Of a stretch of DNA of 64,000 nt, positions 44,455 to 54,276 are shown one piece after another. Positions within the stretch are counted from its first letter, which is position 1. Every line of letters begins with the position of its first letter. Under the pieces are notes generated by a model, which was given only the letters and a program-made list of their open reading frames with translations, ran no database searches and was not told where the DNA came from. Source of the DNA: Macrothele yani (Eukaryota; Arthropoda; Arachnida; Araneae; Macrothelidae). A program made the position numbers and the translations under genes. The DNA lies in contig CM077011.1 of the NCBI GenBank assembly GCA_039090855.1, positions 15,749,001-15,813,000 on the forward strand, written 5' to 3'.

Positions 44455-44638
44455 CCAGTGGCCAAGTAGTCTGTGGGGTTGTTCTCCAGTCATCGGAGAT
44501 GGGCTCGAATTAGATTCCCGATGAAACGTGGGTGGTATGCATGTCTGATTGCTCTGGCTGTCTCCATTCCGGAACAACTGCCTCTAATTTAGGGACAGGA
44601 TACTGCTTTTAGTCGTAAGAGTTGCTCACAGTGCCGGA
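44455..44638 (+). mobile_element. Divergent SINE-A relative
   Basis: CCAGTGGCCAAGTAGTCTG head region, B-box replaced by GGGCTCGAATTAGATTCCC, then TGATTGCTCTGGCTGTCTCC, CGGAACAACTGCC, TAATTTAGGGACAGG and GAGTTGCTCAC. The order matches SINE-A at lower identity. A hAT-like MITE follows directly. Confidence 0.6.
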
Positions 44639-45141
44639 TTTAGAGGAAATTTGCCCCCCCCTTTCCTACTCATTATTTTTCTTTTATATATTGATATTTT
44701 GTTAGAAATTTTCGGATGATTCAAAAATGAGATTTTCGTATTTTATTTTGATAAAATCTTTAATAAGAGTCTTTATTTTTATTATTGCTTATTATTTATG
44801 AAATTTTAAAAAGAACGTATAAGATTTAAACAAGTAACGTAATCACTTAATCAGTTAGCAATCGAAAGGAAACGAACCGCGGGTGTTCGACTGAGGTGAC
44901 AAACTACTGCATTTCTCAAACAAAGAGCAGGAAATCTCAAACTGCACACCACAGGACTTTTCTCTCAATTTTTGCTTATAAATGTAGAACTGCAAAGTAA
45001 CAATTAATGTTTAATTTTCACCAAATTTTGCAGTGGTATAATTGCACAGATCAGTGTGAAAATAATTCGCCCTCTCAAACTCAAAGATTCGCCCCTGGGC
45101 TGTAGCAGCCCCCCCCCCCCCCCCCCCCCAATACGGCATTG
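44639..45141. mobile_element. hAT-like non-autonomous element with poly-C
   Basis: Left end CAGTGCCGGATTTAGAGG and right end CCCCAATACGGCATTG are imperfect inverted repeats of the CAGTG type used by hAT elements. The flanks GTTGCTCA (44631-44638) and ATTGATCA (45142-45149) agree at 6 of 8 positions, fitting a decayed 8-bp target duplication. The right end holds a 21-base C-run (45109-45129). No transposase. Confidence 0.55.
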
Positions 45142-45265
45142 ATTGATCACGGTTGCGCTCAGCGGCATTAAAGAAAAGAACGCTATTCCCAGATGGATTT
45201 AATTTTTATGTGTAAGTTTTTATTCATCAGTGAATAAAAATATTTCGTCTTTTGATATCTTTCAG

Positions 45266-45376
45266 GAAGAAATGAATCTTACTGATAATATTCTGAGAAC
45301 AGGAACGATTTCTAAACTTGCTGGGGACCAGGAAAACAGTGTTAGCGTGAGGTCTGATGAGTTGAAAAAATTAGAG
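45266..45376 (+). CDS. Candidate internal exon of an unknown host gene
   Basis: 111 bp, exactly 37 codons, open in phase 0: EEMNLTDNILRTGTISKLAG then DQENSVSVRSDELKKLE. The acceptor is a pyrimidine-rich stretch ending TTGATATCTTTCAG (45265); the donor is GAG/GTAAGG at 45377. The composition is hydrophilic, with a likely helical C-terminal end. It matches no transposon in the window and no family I recognise. Exon status rests on splice sites, frame and amino-acid quality alone. Confidence 0.5.
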
Positions 45377-45696
45377 GTAAGGCTCTTTCCTATTCAGATT
45401 TCATTTTAAGTTGCTTCTGAGTTTTACTATGAGCCAGGCTGATATATACGTGTTTATTTTCCTAAATCATATTGCAGAGTAAAAATAATAGTAATAATAA
45501 TAAAAAATTACGGGGAATTTCAAACCATATCATACAGTTGGCCAATTTTTAATATACTATCAGATGATATGCGTTTTTCAAATACGGAATTTTTAATTTA
45601 TTGATAGATAAAATGATGTGTGTTTTATAAATTGTTTGGCAATATTCGATATATTGACAGATGCAGTGTTTTATAAATTGTTTAGAAATGTATAAG
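45377..45696. other. Putative intron sequence
   Basis: AT-rich. ATTGTTTGGCAATATTCGATA and ATAAATTGTTTAGAAAT words recur loosely at 45600-45690. No element identified before the SINE-A at 45697. Confidence 0.35.
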
Positions 45697-45913
45697 GCCG
45701 CCCCGGTGGCGCAGTGGTCTAAGCTATGTCTACTGACCGTTCGTCCGCGATGTGTCCAGGTTCGAATCCCGGTGAGGCATGGATGTTGTGTTTGTCTTAC
45801 GGCACTGGCTCTCTCCCTTCCCTGGAACCAGTGGCCCTAAATTAGGGACGAGCGACTGCTTATAACCCACTGAGTTGCTCACGGTGGTCGTTAAATCTCC
45901 AATTAAAAAAAAA
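45697..45913 (+). mobile_element. SINE-A copy
   Basis: Head GCCGCCCCGGTGGCGCAGTG, B-box GGTTCGAATCC, full body and an A-run with interruptions. The flanks TTAGAAATG and TAAGAAATTG are similar and may be the target duplication. Confidence 0.9.
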
Positions 45914-46302
45914 TTAAGAAATTGCCAGGTAGACTGATCGTTTTATGAATTGTTTGTTAATTTTTAATGAAGAAATGAAATATTCTCTTGCTGTACGTGA
46001 GGCGAAATTACTGGTAATGAAAATGGAGATTTGATCTGACGTGTCATTGCTCGACATTTAAACTGCTATACCCAGAAGCAGGATAGCTGCTCATAACCAA
46101 AGTGTTTGTAAAACAGAATGCAGAGAAATATTTTGCGGTAGCTTGTGTTCGTGAAACAAATAAGTGCTCTATAGTCTTAGCCAAGAGAATATTTCCAGCC
46201 CAAGTGACAGGAACAAAGTGCTGAAGGGAGACTGATTATCAGGTTAAAGAATTATATGTAATTTATGACTACAACACTTGTGGTTTTGAGATAAAATAAA
46301 AA

Positions 46303-46902
46303 TACCAGCGTTTACCACGGTCAAAGGTTTATTAAATATCGACTATAGTTTCGCAGAGCCATTGGCTCGACATCATCAGGACGAATGGAGCGTAAACATT
46401 CAAATCATTGTGACATCACAGAGTTATGACGGTCATGGTTTTTGGTGAGTTGTTTCCACGCGCTTGAAAGAAATGGAGTCGACGTCATGTCGTTGACAAG
46501 CTCCGAAGAGTTCCGGTATCTGTGGAAAGCTTCTAATACATAGATAGATAGTCGAATCAGGTTTATCAAAATAAGCGTAGCGTTTTCAAACAAAAATTTG
46601 TGGTTCTTTTTGTGACAATGTTGGGCTATAGACGACTTTTTTAGTTCACAGTTCCGTACGTAGGTCTTGTGTTCCTTCACACGGAAATTTAAAGCTTTGC
46701 GGGTCTGTCCCATATATAAAAGTCCACATTCACAAGGTATCTGATAAATTCCCCATGAATTTATGTCTTCCAGGTAGTCTTTTGATCCGTAAAAATTTAT
46801 CTTGCTTATGGGTTTGAAAATAACTTTGAAATTAAAACTCTTGAGGATTTTTGAAATTCTGAAGCAAATCTGTGGAGTAAATCTTTGTCTATAATGGAAT
46901 AT
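46303..46902 (-). mobile_element. Penelope-like element, 3' portion (minus copy)
   Basis: The minus strand encodes ICFRISKILKSFNFKVIFKP, then WGIYQIPCECGLLYMGQTRK, FRVKEHKTYVRNCELKK, IAQHCHKKNHKFLFENA and VLEAFHRYRNSSELVND. This is the GIY-YIG endonuclease end of Penelope-like retroelements, preceded by the conserved linker; the GIY and YMG signatures and the following R and EH residues are present. The reverse transcriptase is absent. A one-base shift follows ATLI. It forms a near-palindrome with the next feature. Confidence 0.82.
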
Positions 46903-46928
46903 TTGTCTATATTCCATTATAGACAAAG
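46883..46928. repeat. Perfect 20-bp palindrome at the Penelope join
   Basis: CTTTGTCTATAATGGAATAT (46883-46902) and its exact complement (46909-46928) flank a 6-nt loop at the centre of the inverted pair. Confidence 0.92.
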
Positions 46929-47490
46929 CTGTCCGAAAATTTAGGAAACCGAAGCCTGTCTGCTCACTCACTCCAATAGACAGCCCAATACGAGAGAATT
47001 CGGTGGTTATCCCATTTGCTACACAGATTTGCTTCAGAATTTCAAAAATCCTCAAGAATTTTAATTTTAAGGTTATTTTCAAACCCATAAGCAAGATACA
47101 TTTTTACGTATCAAAAGACTACGTCGAAGACATAAATTCATGGAGAATTTATCAGATACCTTGTGAATGTGGACTTCCATATACAGGACAGACCCACAGG
47201 GCTTTAAATTTCCGTGTGAAGGAACACAAGACCTACGTACGGAACTGTGAACTAAAAAAGTCGTCTATAGTCCAACATTGTCACAAAAATAACCACAAAT
47301 TTTTGTTTGAAAACGCTATGCTTATTGATAAATCTGATTCGACTATCAAGCTTAGGGTATTAGAAGCTTTCCACATATACCGGAACTCTTCGCAGCTTGT
47401 CCTGATGATGCCGAGCCAATAGCTCTGCGAAACTATAGTCGATATTTAATAAACTTTTGACTGTGGTAAACGTTGGTATTTTTATTTTAG
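46906..47490 (+). mobile_element. Penelope-like element, 3' portion (plus copy)
   Basis: Plus-strand frame from 46906: SIIDKAVRKFRKPKPVCSLT, VVIPFATQICFRISKILKNF, WRIYQIPCECGLPYTGQTHR (G of GIY replaced by R), FRVKEHKTYVRNCELKK, VQHCHKNNHKFLFENAMLID, LRVLEAFHIYRNSSQLV, stop at 47420. The linker and GIY-YIG domain identify Penelope; YTG is a weakened YIG. The 3' end GACTGTGGTAAACGTTGG to TATTTTTATTTTA is the inverted partner of 46303-46330. Confidence 0.85.
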
Positions 47491-47574
47491 GTTGAAGAAT
47501 GTCTGAAAGAGAAAAAGGTAATCAGTAGGAAGTACAAAAAGGTCAAGTGTGAGACTTGTGATGGATGTGCATGA
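47491..47574 (+). CDS. Candidate short exon of the same unknown host gene
   Basis: After TTTTTATTTTAG (47490) the phase-0 frame reads VEECLKEKKVISRKYKKVKC then ETCDGCA and TGA at 47572-47574. Alternatively it ends at AAG/GTAATC (47517), giving a 27-bp micro-exon. Phase 0 and the lysine-rich, helical style fit the exon at 45266. The acceptor lies at the very end of a Penelope insertion, so it may be supplied by the transposon. Low certainty. Confidence 0.35.
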   Translation, partial: VEECLKEKKVISRKYKKVKCETCDGCA

Positions 47575-47701
47575 AGATCGCGTTGTATGCCAAAATCGCT
47601 AAAAATCACATTGTTTTTAATGTCTCATCAGTACATCGTTAATTTCTATTTGGTAAACTTTTTTTTTTTAAGAACAAACCTCTCTGATTGATATGCAAGT
47701 A

Positions 47702-49111
47702 CACGGCTGGCCACCCAAAATGTAACACCAAGAAGGACACGGGATATTAAAGCCAGATTTACTGGACACATAACAACAGATACGAAGATGAAACGATTGA
47801 GCTTACAGGCCCGTGCGACTTGCGGAACACGCAGACATCAATAGTTCGTGTGGCCTCCATGGCTGGCAATAACGGCCGCTACACGCCGCGGCATCGAACG
47901 AGAGAAGCTTTGGATGTGGGCTTGGGGTATGTCGGTCCAGGCTGCTTCCACACGTTGCCACAGCTCATCAGGCGTAGCCGCGGGTGGTGCTTGTCGGTCC
48001 ACCCGGTTGCCGATCAGCGACCAGACCTGTTCGATGGGCGACATATCGGGAGAATAGGCGGGCCACGGCAGCAGTGACACCTGGTGGGCCGTGAAAAATT
48101 GTTGCACGATGCGTGCCACGTGCGGGCGCGCATTGTCCTGTTGAAATGTGGCCGCTGGCAGGTCCTGCAGGTAAAGGAGGACTACAGGCTCCAAAACGTC
48201 GGAGATGTAGCGGTGGCTGTTGAGTGTACCGGCGATGCGTACCGGAGGGGTGCGGGTGCCATATCCAATTGCGCCCCAAACCATAACTCCAGGCGACAGA
48301 CCTGTATGGCGATGCATAATGCAGACGCCATACAGTCTCTCGCCGCGGCCGCCACACGCGGATCCGACCATCGTGGTGATGCAGGCAGAAGCGGGATTCG
48401 TCGGAGAAGACAATGTCGTGCCATTCCGTAGTCAAGGTGCGGCGTTCAACGGCCCACTGCCGCCGCAATCGCCGGTGGTGTAACGTCAATGGTAATCGGA
48501 GCAATGGGTGCCGTGCGACAAGACCCCGCTCCTGCAGACGACGTTGAACCGTACGTGCTGACTCAGGTTGTTGCGTAACACACCCTAATTCCTGCGCTAA
48601 CGTTCGTGATGTGGCGGTGCGAGCCGTCAATGTCCGCCGCACAACATGCAGATCCTTTCGATAGGTGGTGTGCCACGTCTGCGGCAACCACTCACGTCGG
48701 TCCGTCCGTCCGTCCCTCCTACACCCACCTAATCCATACTCGCCTCACTGTGGCTGGATGTCGTCCCACACGGGTACCAATGTCTCGGTGCGATAACCCG
48801 CTGTCGCGATAAGCCACATTCGTCCTCTGTCAAACTCCGAAGCGTGCTGGAATGGCTGCCGTATTCTGCGACGAGGCATCAGGAAGCTTCCCACTCGCAG
48901 GTCCGGCAGCACAACACACTTCCATTACTTACACCCCGCCTTCTGTGCACCCTTCTTATAGTGCTTCTCGGTGGCGTGCCGGGCGCACATGATTTGCATA
49001 TACCCTGCAATGTTAATCGTTTGCATGTCCTCTCGTGGGCGACGCATGCTGCAAATTTCAGGCCAATCGGATGCTTCCTACTTAGTGTTGCATTTTGGGT
49101 GGCCAACAGTG
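47702..49111 (-). mobile_element. Tc1-like element T9
   Basis: 1410 bp, ends CACGGCTGGCCACCCAAAAT and ATTTTGGGTGGCCAACAGTG, flanked by TA (47700-47701 and 49112-49113). GTAACACCAAG / CTTAGTGTTGC extend the inverted repeat. Distinctly GC-rich compared with the flanks. Confidence 0.92.
47838..48879 (-). pseudogene. Tc1-like transposase (T9), frameshifted
   Basis: ATG 48879: MPRRRIRQPFQHASEFDRGR; after shifts, TLAQELGCVTQQPESARTVQ (second helix-turn-helix region), HDIVFSDESRFCLHHHDGR (first D), then from about 48350 SPGVMVWGAIGYGTRTP, FQQDNARPHVARIVQQFF (second D) and LLPWPAYSPDMSPIEQVW (E), 34 residues apart as in canonical Tc1. The end [18 protein letters not shown] stops at 47838. A CCGT-type simple repeat (48697-48720) sits within the N-terminal coding part and breaks it. 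Confidence 0.9.
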
Positions 49112-49113
49112 TA

Positions 49114-50396
49114 GTTAGTGTTCGATCACATTCAGCTGTCTTTTAAACAAGAATAGTAATAACAATCCGTCAGATCGTATGCTACTTTCAATAATATTTC
49201 CGCCTTAGATAAATACACATGTACATATTCTGACTTATGTAAACGGTTTTGTATGAGCAATGGCGGATACTGTTGTTCACAGAGCCCTAAAATGTTGGAG
49301 CCTTCTATGGCGCAACAGAACTATATTTCTCAATTGTAATAATATTTTTCATATTATTGAAATAAATAATTAGTGAGCAAATATGAAACTACTACCAGAA
49401 ACAAAAGCTGTTTTTGTTCAAACAGAACATTGTGTGTGTAAATAAAGTAAAAATCTGCCATGAATGTCAGATTTAATTTTAAATTTTCACTTTGTTCAAC
49501 ATAAATAGTTGAAGGAATATGAGTGATGAAAGTGGACTTGAACGGTGGGCGTTCCCCTAAATAATGGTGAACAAAAGTACAAAATTAAAAAAAAAAAAAA
49601 AAAAAATTAGGCTGCGGAACTATATCGAGGAAATTTTGCCTCACAGTTTCTTTACATCTATGGATTTTGTTTGTGATTTGTGTAAGATTTTCACGTTAGG
49701 AAAATTTTGTCTCTGATTTTGCAGTTTTCAGAGCGTTCGTCCCCAGACAATAAATTTTGTTCTTCAGACCCGTAACCAGAGGGAATGCTGGCATTCAGCT
49801 GGCTCGCTTTCGTGACATTTAATCACGTTATCCCTCAGGGCGGAATGTTGAACTAGTATCAATGTTGCAGGCATGATTTAGAACAAGGTTAATAGAATCT
49901 ACTAACCTTGACTTAATATCAAACTCAAATTCATTCACAGTAACAATTCGGTACATAACTACAGACTAAGACCGCGCTGGCTTCAGGAAGAGACGGTATC
50001 CTCTAACTGTTTAAAGTGCTGTCTAACAACAGCGGTTTCTTTGATGACTTAAACTAACAAATGGACACCCTCTGAAGTGTTCCTCTCTAAGTTCAATTTA
50101 CCGGGCTGTGTAGTTTTTGTCTTTTTGATACTGCATAACGTCGATGAAAATGAATATGCTCATTTATTATACGATAATCACTATGTACAATTAGGAAAAC
50201 AATTGGTGAATTCCCAACGTTTATTTTTCAGCTGTGCTATTAAGAAAAACGGAAGTTCTTCAACTGACGCGTAACCTGCTCTTTGTGATATAGACATTTT
50301 TAACTAAATTACAAATTTAATTGGGTTTAGTTTTTATTCATTGTATTATTTTATGGTTTTTTTATTTGTGCTTATATAAGAACACAGACATATGAA
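49114..50396. other. Unassigned; possible small exon at 49725-49771
   Basis: No element recognised. At 49725 a good acceptor (TCTCTGATTTTGCAG) precedes 47 bp that read FSERSSPDNKFCSSDP up to GACCC/GTAACC. The frame at 50077-50274 (LLYDNHYVQLGKQLVN) matches no family I know. Both remain guesses. Confidence 0.25.
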
Positions 50397-50403
50397 GTGT
50401 GTG

Positions 50404-50436
<33 letters not shown>

Positions 50437-50440
50437 GCGT
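50397..50440. repeat. (GT)n/(GCGT)n microsatellite
   Basis: Alternating GT changing to GCGT, directly upstream of the T10 insertion. Confidence 0.95.
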
Positions 50441-50458
50441 TTGAGAGAGATATATATA

Positions 50459-51665
50459 CACTGAAGAGCGATTGAATTAGAGACAGCTGGCGTTATGCAA
50501 ATTGGGCGCTGTGGGTGACCCTGTAAACGAAAACGACATGACGTATGCAGCGATCCGACAATATTAAGGAGTGATGCGACGGGAATCAATAAGAGTCGGA
50601 CACAGTATGGGTAAGACGGAGGATCTAAGGCAAATTTGTCGGGGCCCGACGAATGGGTCATCCCATCTCGGAAGACGTGCAGGCACTGGGATTTTCACGA
50701 GCCACTGTTTCACGGGTGCACCGTGAGTACATCGAATCCGTAAAACGATCCCTGCAAGGGTCAACTGCCGTGGACAACAGCGTGTGGATGAGCGGGGTCA
50801 TCGTCGGCTAGCTCGCATTGTAACAGCGGATAGACGGGCCACAGTGCAAGAAATCCCTCAGCAATTTAACGCTGGTGCACAAAAACATGTAAGCAGCCAC
50901 ACCATCCAGAACCATCTCCTCGCTATGGGGTACAGAAACCATCGTCCCACGAGGGTACCGCTGCTGACCGCACATCATAGGGTGCAAAGATTAGCATGGG
51001 CGCGAGAACATCGCCACTGGATCCTAGACATGTGGGAAAATGTTGCCTGGACTGATGAGTCAAGATTCACGTTGGTACATGCGGATGGCAGGATACGAGT
51101 ACGGTGCAAACCACATGAAACGATGGATCCTTCTTGCCAGCAGGGTACATTTTAAGCTGGTGAGGGGGGGGTATTCTCGTCTGGGGACTGTTTACGTGGA
51201 CTGAAATGGGACCCCTGATACGTGTGACATCGTCCCTCACAGGTCAGCGTTACCGGGATATCCTGGACGACCATTTGCTCCCGTTTGTACGTCTTCAACA
51301 TCCCACTGGGGACCTCATCCTGCAACAAGACAATGCATCGTGCCATCGCTCCTGAATTGTATCCGAATGGTTGGATGAGCACTCCACCGACGTGACCTCT
51401 CTTCCTTGGCCAGCTAGGTCACCTGACCTCAATCCCATCGAGCACATCTGGGATGCCATCGAGAGTGATGTTCGAGGCTCTGACCCCCCTCCATCAAATT
51501 TTCGTGAACTGTGGGAGATTGTTCAGGGGTCGAGGATCCGTATGGCTTTCCAACGCTTTGGTGTCTTGTCGAGTCCATGCCGATACGAATCGCCGCCGTC
51601 ATCAGGACAAAAGGTGGTACTACACGTTACTAGACAAGTATCTCTAATTCAATTGCTCTTCAGTG
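50459..51665 (+). mobile_element. Tc1-like element T10
   Basis: 1207 bp; ends CACTGAAGAGCGATTGAATT and AATTCAATTGCTCTTCAGTG, TA on both sides (50457-50458, 51666-51667). It lies between a GT-type and a GA-type microsatellite. Confidence 0.93.
50599..51640 (+). pseudogene. Tc1-like transposase (T10), several stops
   Basis: The N-terminal part reads RRMGHPISEDVQALGFSRAT and VSRVHREYIES, matching the T11 family. The frame 50784-51155 has DERGHRRLARIVTADRRATV, HTIQNHLLAMGYRNHRPTRV and VAWTDESRFTLVHADGRIRV (first D). After stops: LQQDNASCHRS, stop, IVSEWLDEH, then SLPWPARSPDLNPIEHIWDA. 36 residues separate the second D from the E, two more than canonical Tc1. Confidence 0.88.
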
Positions 51666-51667
51666 TA

Positions 51668-51720
51668 GAGAGAGAGAGAGAGAGAGAGAGAGACAAAAGA
51701 GAGAGACAGAAAAAGAGAGA
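51668..51720. repeat. (GA)n microsatellite
   Basis: Purine run of AG/GA repeats starting at the right TA of T10. Confidence 0.95.
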
Positions 51721-51862
51721 GAATCCTCCGTGACTTTAAACATTAAATATTGCGTTGCCCCAAAACAAACCGTCTACTTTCACCATTGTTCAACATTTAA
51801 ACCGATATCAGGAATTTTCACTTTTCTACTCGTACTGATTTCCTCAAAGACTTTATTTTATT

Positions 51863-52810
51863 ATCTTATATATAAAACACAAAACGTCTGTTTGTCTGAA
51901 GCAGCAAAAACTCTCGAATGCCGAACTGTGGCACCGTAAAATTTGCATAGCTTATTAATATTGAAATTTCTAGGTCAACGCAACTATTTTAAGATCTCTA
52001 CGTTTTTGCGTTCGCGAGTTGTGAATTAATTAATAAGCTAATTAATAAAGTCAGCGTCGTTTGCTACGTCATCGTTATCGGAAAGCACGTGACTTCATTC
52101 ATCGTCGCGGCACATCCACGGGTGTTTCTATTCTTTGAGAACTGTGCATAAAAAAATGCAAAAACGAACTTAGCGAAATCTTAACGAAACGGGCTGAAAT
52201 TTTTATCAACACCATGAATTGGTAATAAGAGAAGTGCTTCAAAATTTCACCGGAATCCGGTCAAAACTTTTTAAAATAGGTATGGAATTTTTAATTCATC
52301 GGTAAACAGAAATATATACGCAGAAACGGTTAATAAAATTTTGGCGGTTAATTAAAAAAGTTATTTACCGATTCAGGCGAAATTTGGAGGTCATGTTCCT
52401 ATTAACGATTTATGGTGTTCATTAAAATTTCAGCCAGTTTCATAAAATATTCGCAAAGATACGTTTTTACTTTTTTTATCCCAGAGATTCGCCGCTCAAA
52501 GACGTCTGAAACTGAAAGCACGTGATGCATTTGTTGCTTCTCGCATGGACAGCTGTATGTTGAAATATCAAGAGAAAAGGATCCAACAAAATTATATATT
52601 GTCGCCGATAAGCGAGAAACCAAAAATGTTGTGTACGGCCAAGTGCTGAAATAATCACACTATTAATAAATAATTTGTAATGACCGAATTTGTGAAATCA
52701 CCTTTTTTCTATTTTGCAAGATCAATTTTTTCCCAATTTTTTCAGTGACATATAAGGGAATATGAAATTAATAAGCCTAAATCCCGGGCAAACCCGGGTA
52801 GTAAAGCTAG
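51863..52810 (+). mobile_element. HINE-G: Helentron-associated element of a third family
   Basis: 5' end ATCTTATATATAAAACACAA followed by GTCTGTTTGTCTG; 3' end with hairpin CCCGGGCAAACCCGGG (52783-52798) then TAGTAAAGCTAG. These are hallmarks of widespread HINE/Helitron-like families. CTTATAT near the start is matched by ATATAAG near 52750 as subterminal inverted repeats. The core is non-coding and not obviously tandem. Confidence 0.65.
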
Positions 52811-53372
52811 TAGTATTGTAATTCAGAGTAATAAAAAAATTACGTAAAAGTTGCGAAACAGAATTTGTTCCAGAGATATTCTAGCGCTTGTAAAATATGT
52901 CATTTAGAATTACACTGAAGTACCAAAAGTCATGTGATACATACCTAGCATCGTGTAGGACCTCCACTAGCCCGGTGAAGTGCAGCAACTCGACGTGGCA
53001 TCGATTCTACAATTGGCCGGAAGACTTCTGGAGAGATGTTGAACCAAGCTATCGGAACAGTCTCCCACAGTTCCCTGGTATTTGTAGGTGCGGGATGTTG
53101 GGTGCGAATGTACCTTTCCACCACGTCCCATAAGTGCTCTGTTGGATTCATGTCGGGCGAACCTTTGTGGCCACACCGTCAGTCGGAACTGTCCAGAATG
53201 GTCCTCGAACCAATTTTGGACAACTTGGGCCCGATGACATGGTGCATTGTCCACCTGGAAAATCCCATCGTTGTTGAGGTACGTGATGTCTAAGAAGGGC
53301 TGCAAATGTTCACCCAGCAGAGCAAAAAAGCGATTACCGGTTAATGACGTGCTTTTTTTTTTTTTTTTTTTT

Positions 53373-54093
53373 TACGCTTTCCAACCGTAGGTTGAAGAAG
53401 CGTATATGCTCCAGCTTTGTCCGTCCGTCCGCACGATAACTAACGTCAAAATCCTTCGATTTCGACGAAATTTTAGTATGTAGTAGGGAACCACCTGGGG
53501 ACGATCCCTATTGAAAATGGGTGAAATAGGGTCAAAGGTCATGGCATAGGAGCTGGATCCATTCCATTGTCTTTATACATCATAACTTGCGTAAAAATGG
53601 TTCGATTTCGATGACATTTTAGTATGTGGTAGGGAACCACCTGGGGACGAACCCTATTGAAAATGGGTGAAGTGGGGTCAAAGGTCAGGACATAGGAGCT
53701 GGATCCATTCCATTGTCTTTATGCGTCATAACTTGCGTAAAAATGGTTCGATTTCGATGAAATTTTAGTATGTGGTAGGGAACCACTGGGCACGAACCCT
53801 ATTGAAAATGGGCGAAATGGGGTTAAAGGTCAGGACACTGGAGTGGGATCCATTCCATTGCCCTTGTGCATCATAACTTACGTAAAAATGCTTCGATTGC
53901 GACAAAACGTTATCGTGTTGTTCCGGAGGTATAGTGAACCGGTTCTGTTGAATATCATCGAAATGGGGTCAAAGGTCAGGACACAGGAGCGAGATTTCTG
54001 CCACAGCCATTATCCACATAACTTGAGTAATAATTTCTGGTATGTTGGAAAGCGTATCATAATCAATGCATTGCATGATTTTACTAACTTGTT
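53373..54093 (+). mobile_element. HINE-A copy 6, complete
   Basis: The 30-nt hairpin at 53374-53403 is identical to copy 5. Then GTATATGCTCCAGC, GTCCGTCCGCACG, four monomers (starts near 53435, 53581, 53728, 53872; 146-bp period), the distal GTTGGAAAGCGTA exactly complementary to the 5' arm, the terminal hairpin and ACTAACTTGTT. No protein. Confidence 0.92.
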
Positions 54094-54276
54094 TTTTTTA
54101 AATTGAATGTTTAACAACCACCGTGAGCAACTTAATGACCACTGGTTCCATGGAAGGAAAAAAGCCAGTGACGTAAGACAATCACAACATGCAACCCTCA
54201 CCGGGATTCGAACCCGCACCCTTCACGGACGAATGGCCGAAAGCCAGCGCATATACCACTGAACCATCAGAGCGAC
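54094..54276 (-). mobile_element. SINE-A copy split from its T-run
   Basis: Minus-strand SINE, head GTCGCTCTGATGGTTCAGTG, B-box GGTTCGAATCC, tail GTTGTTAAACATTC. Part of the body is missing (about 40 bp). Old, judging by substitutions. Confidence 0.85.

Larger units (their letters stand above)
53353..54276. other. Compound insertion: SINE-A carrying HINE-A in its poly-T
   Basis: Flanked by AATGACGTGC (53343-53352) and AATGATGTGT (54277-54286), an aged 10-bp SINE target duplication. The SINE's T-run is found on both sides of the HINE (53353-53373 and after 54092), so the HINE entered the T-run later. Confidence 0.82.

Noticed and set aside
48697..48720. A HINE-type GTCY tract at 48.7 kb
   Set aside because: The CCGTCCGTCCGT run lies inside the T9 transposase with no hairpin, monomers or HINE ends around it; it is a local simple-repeat expansion.
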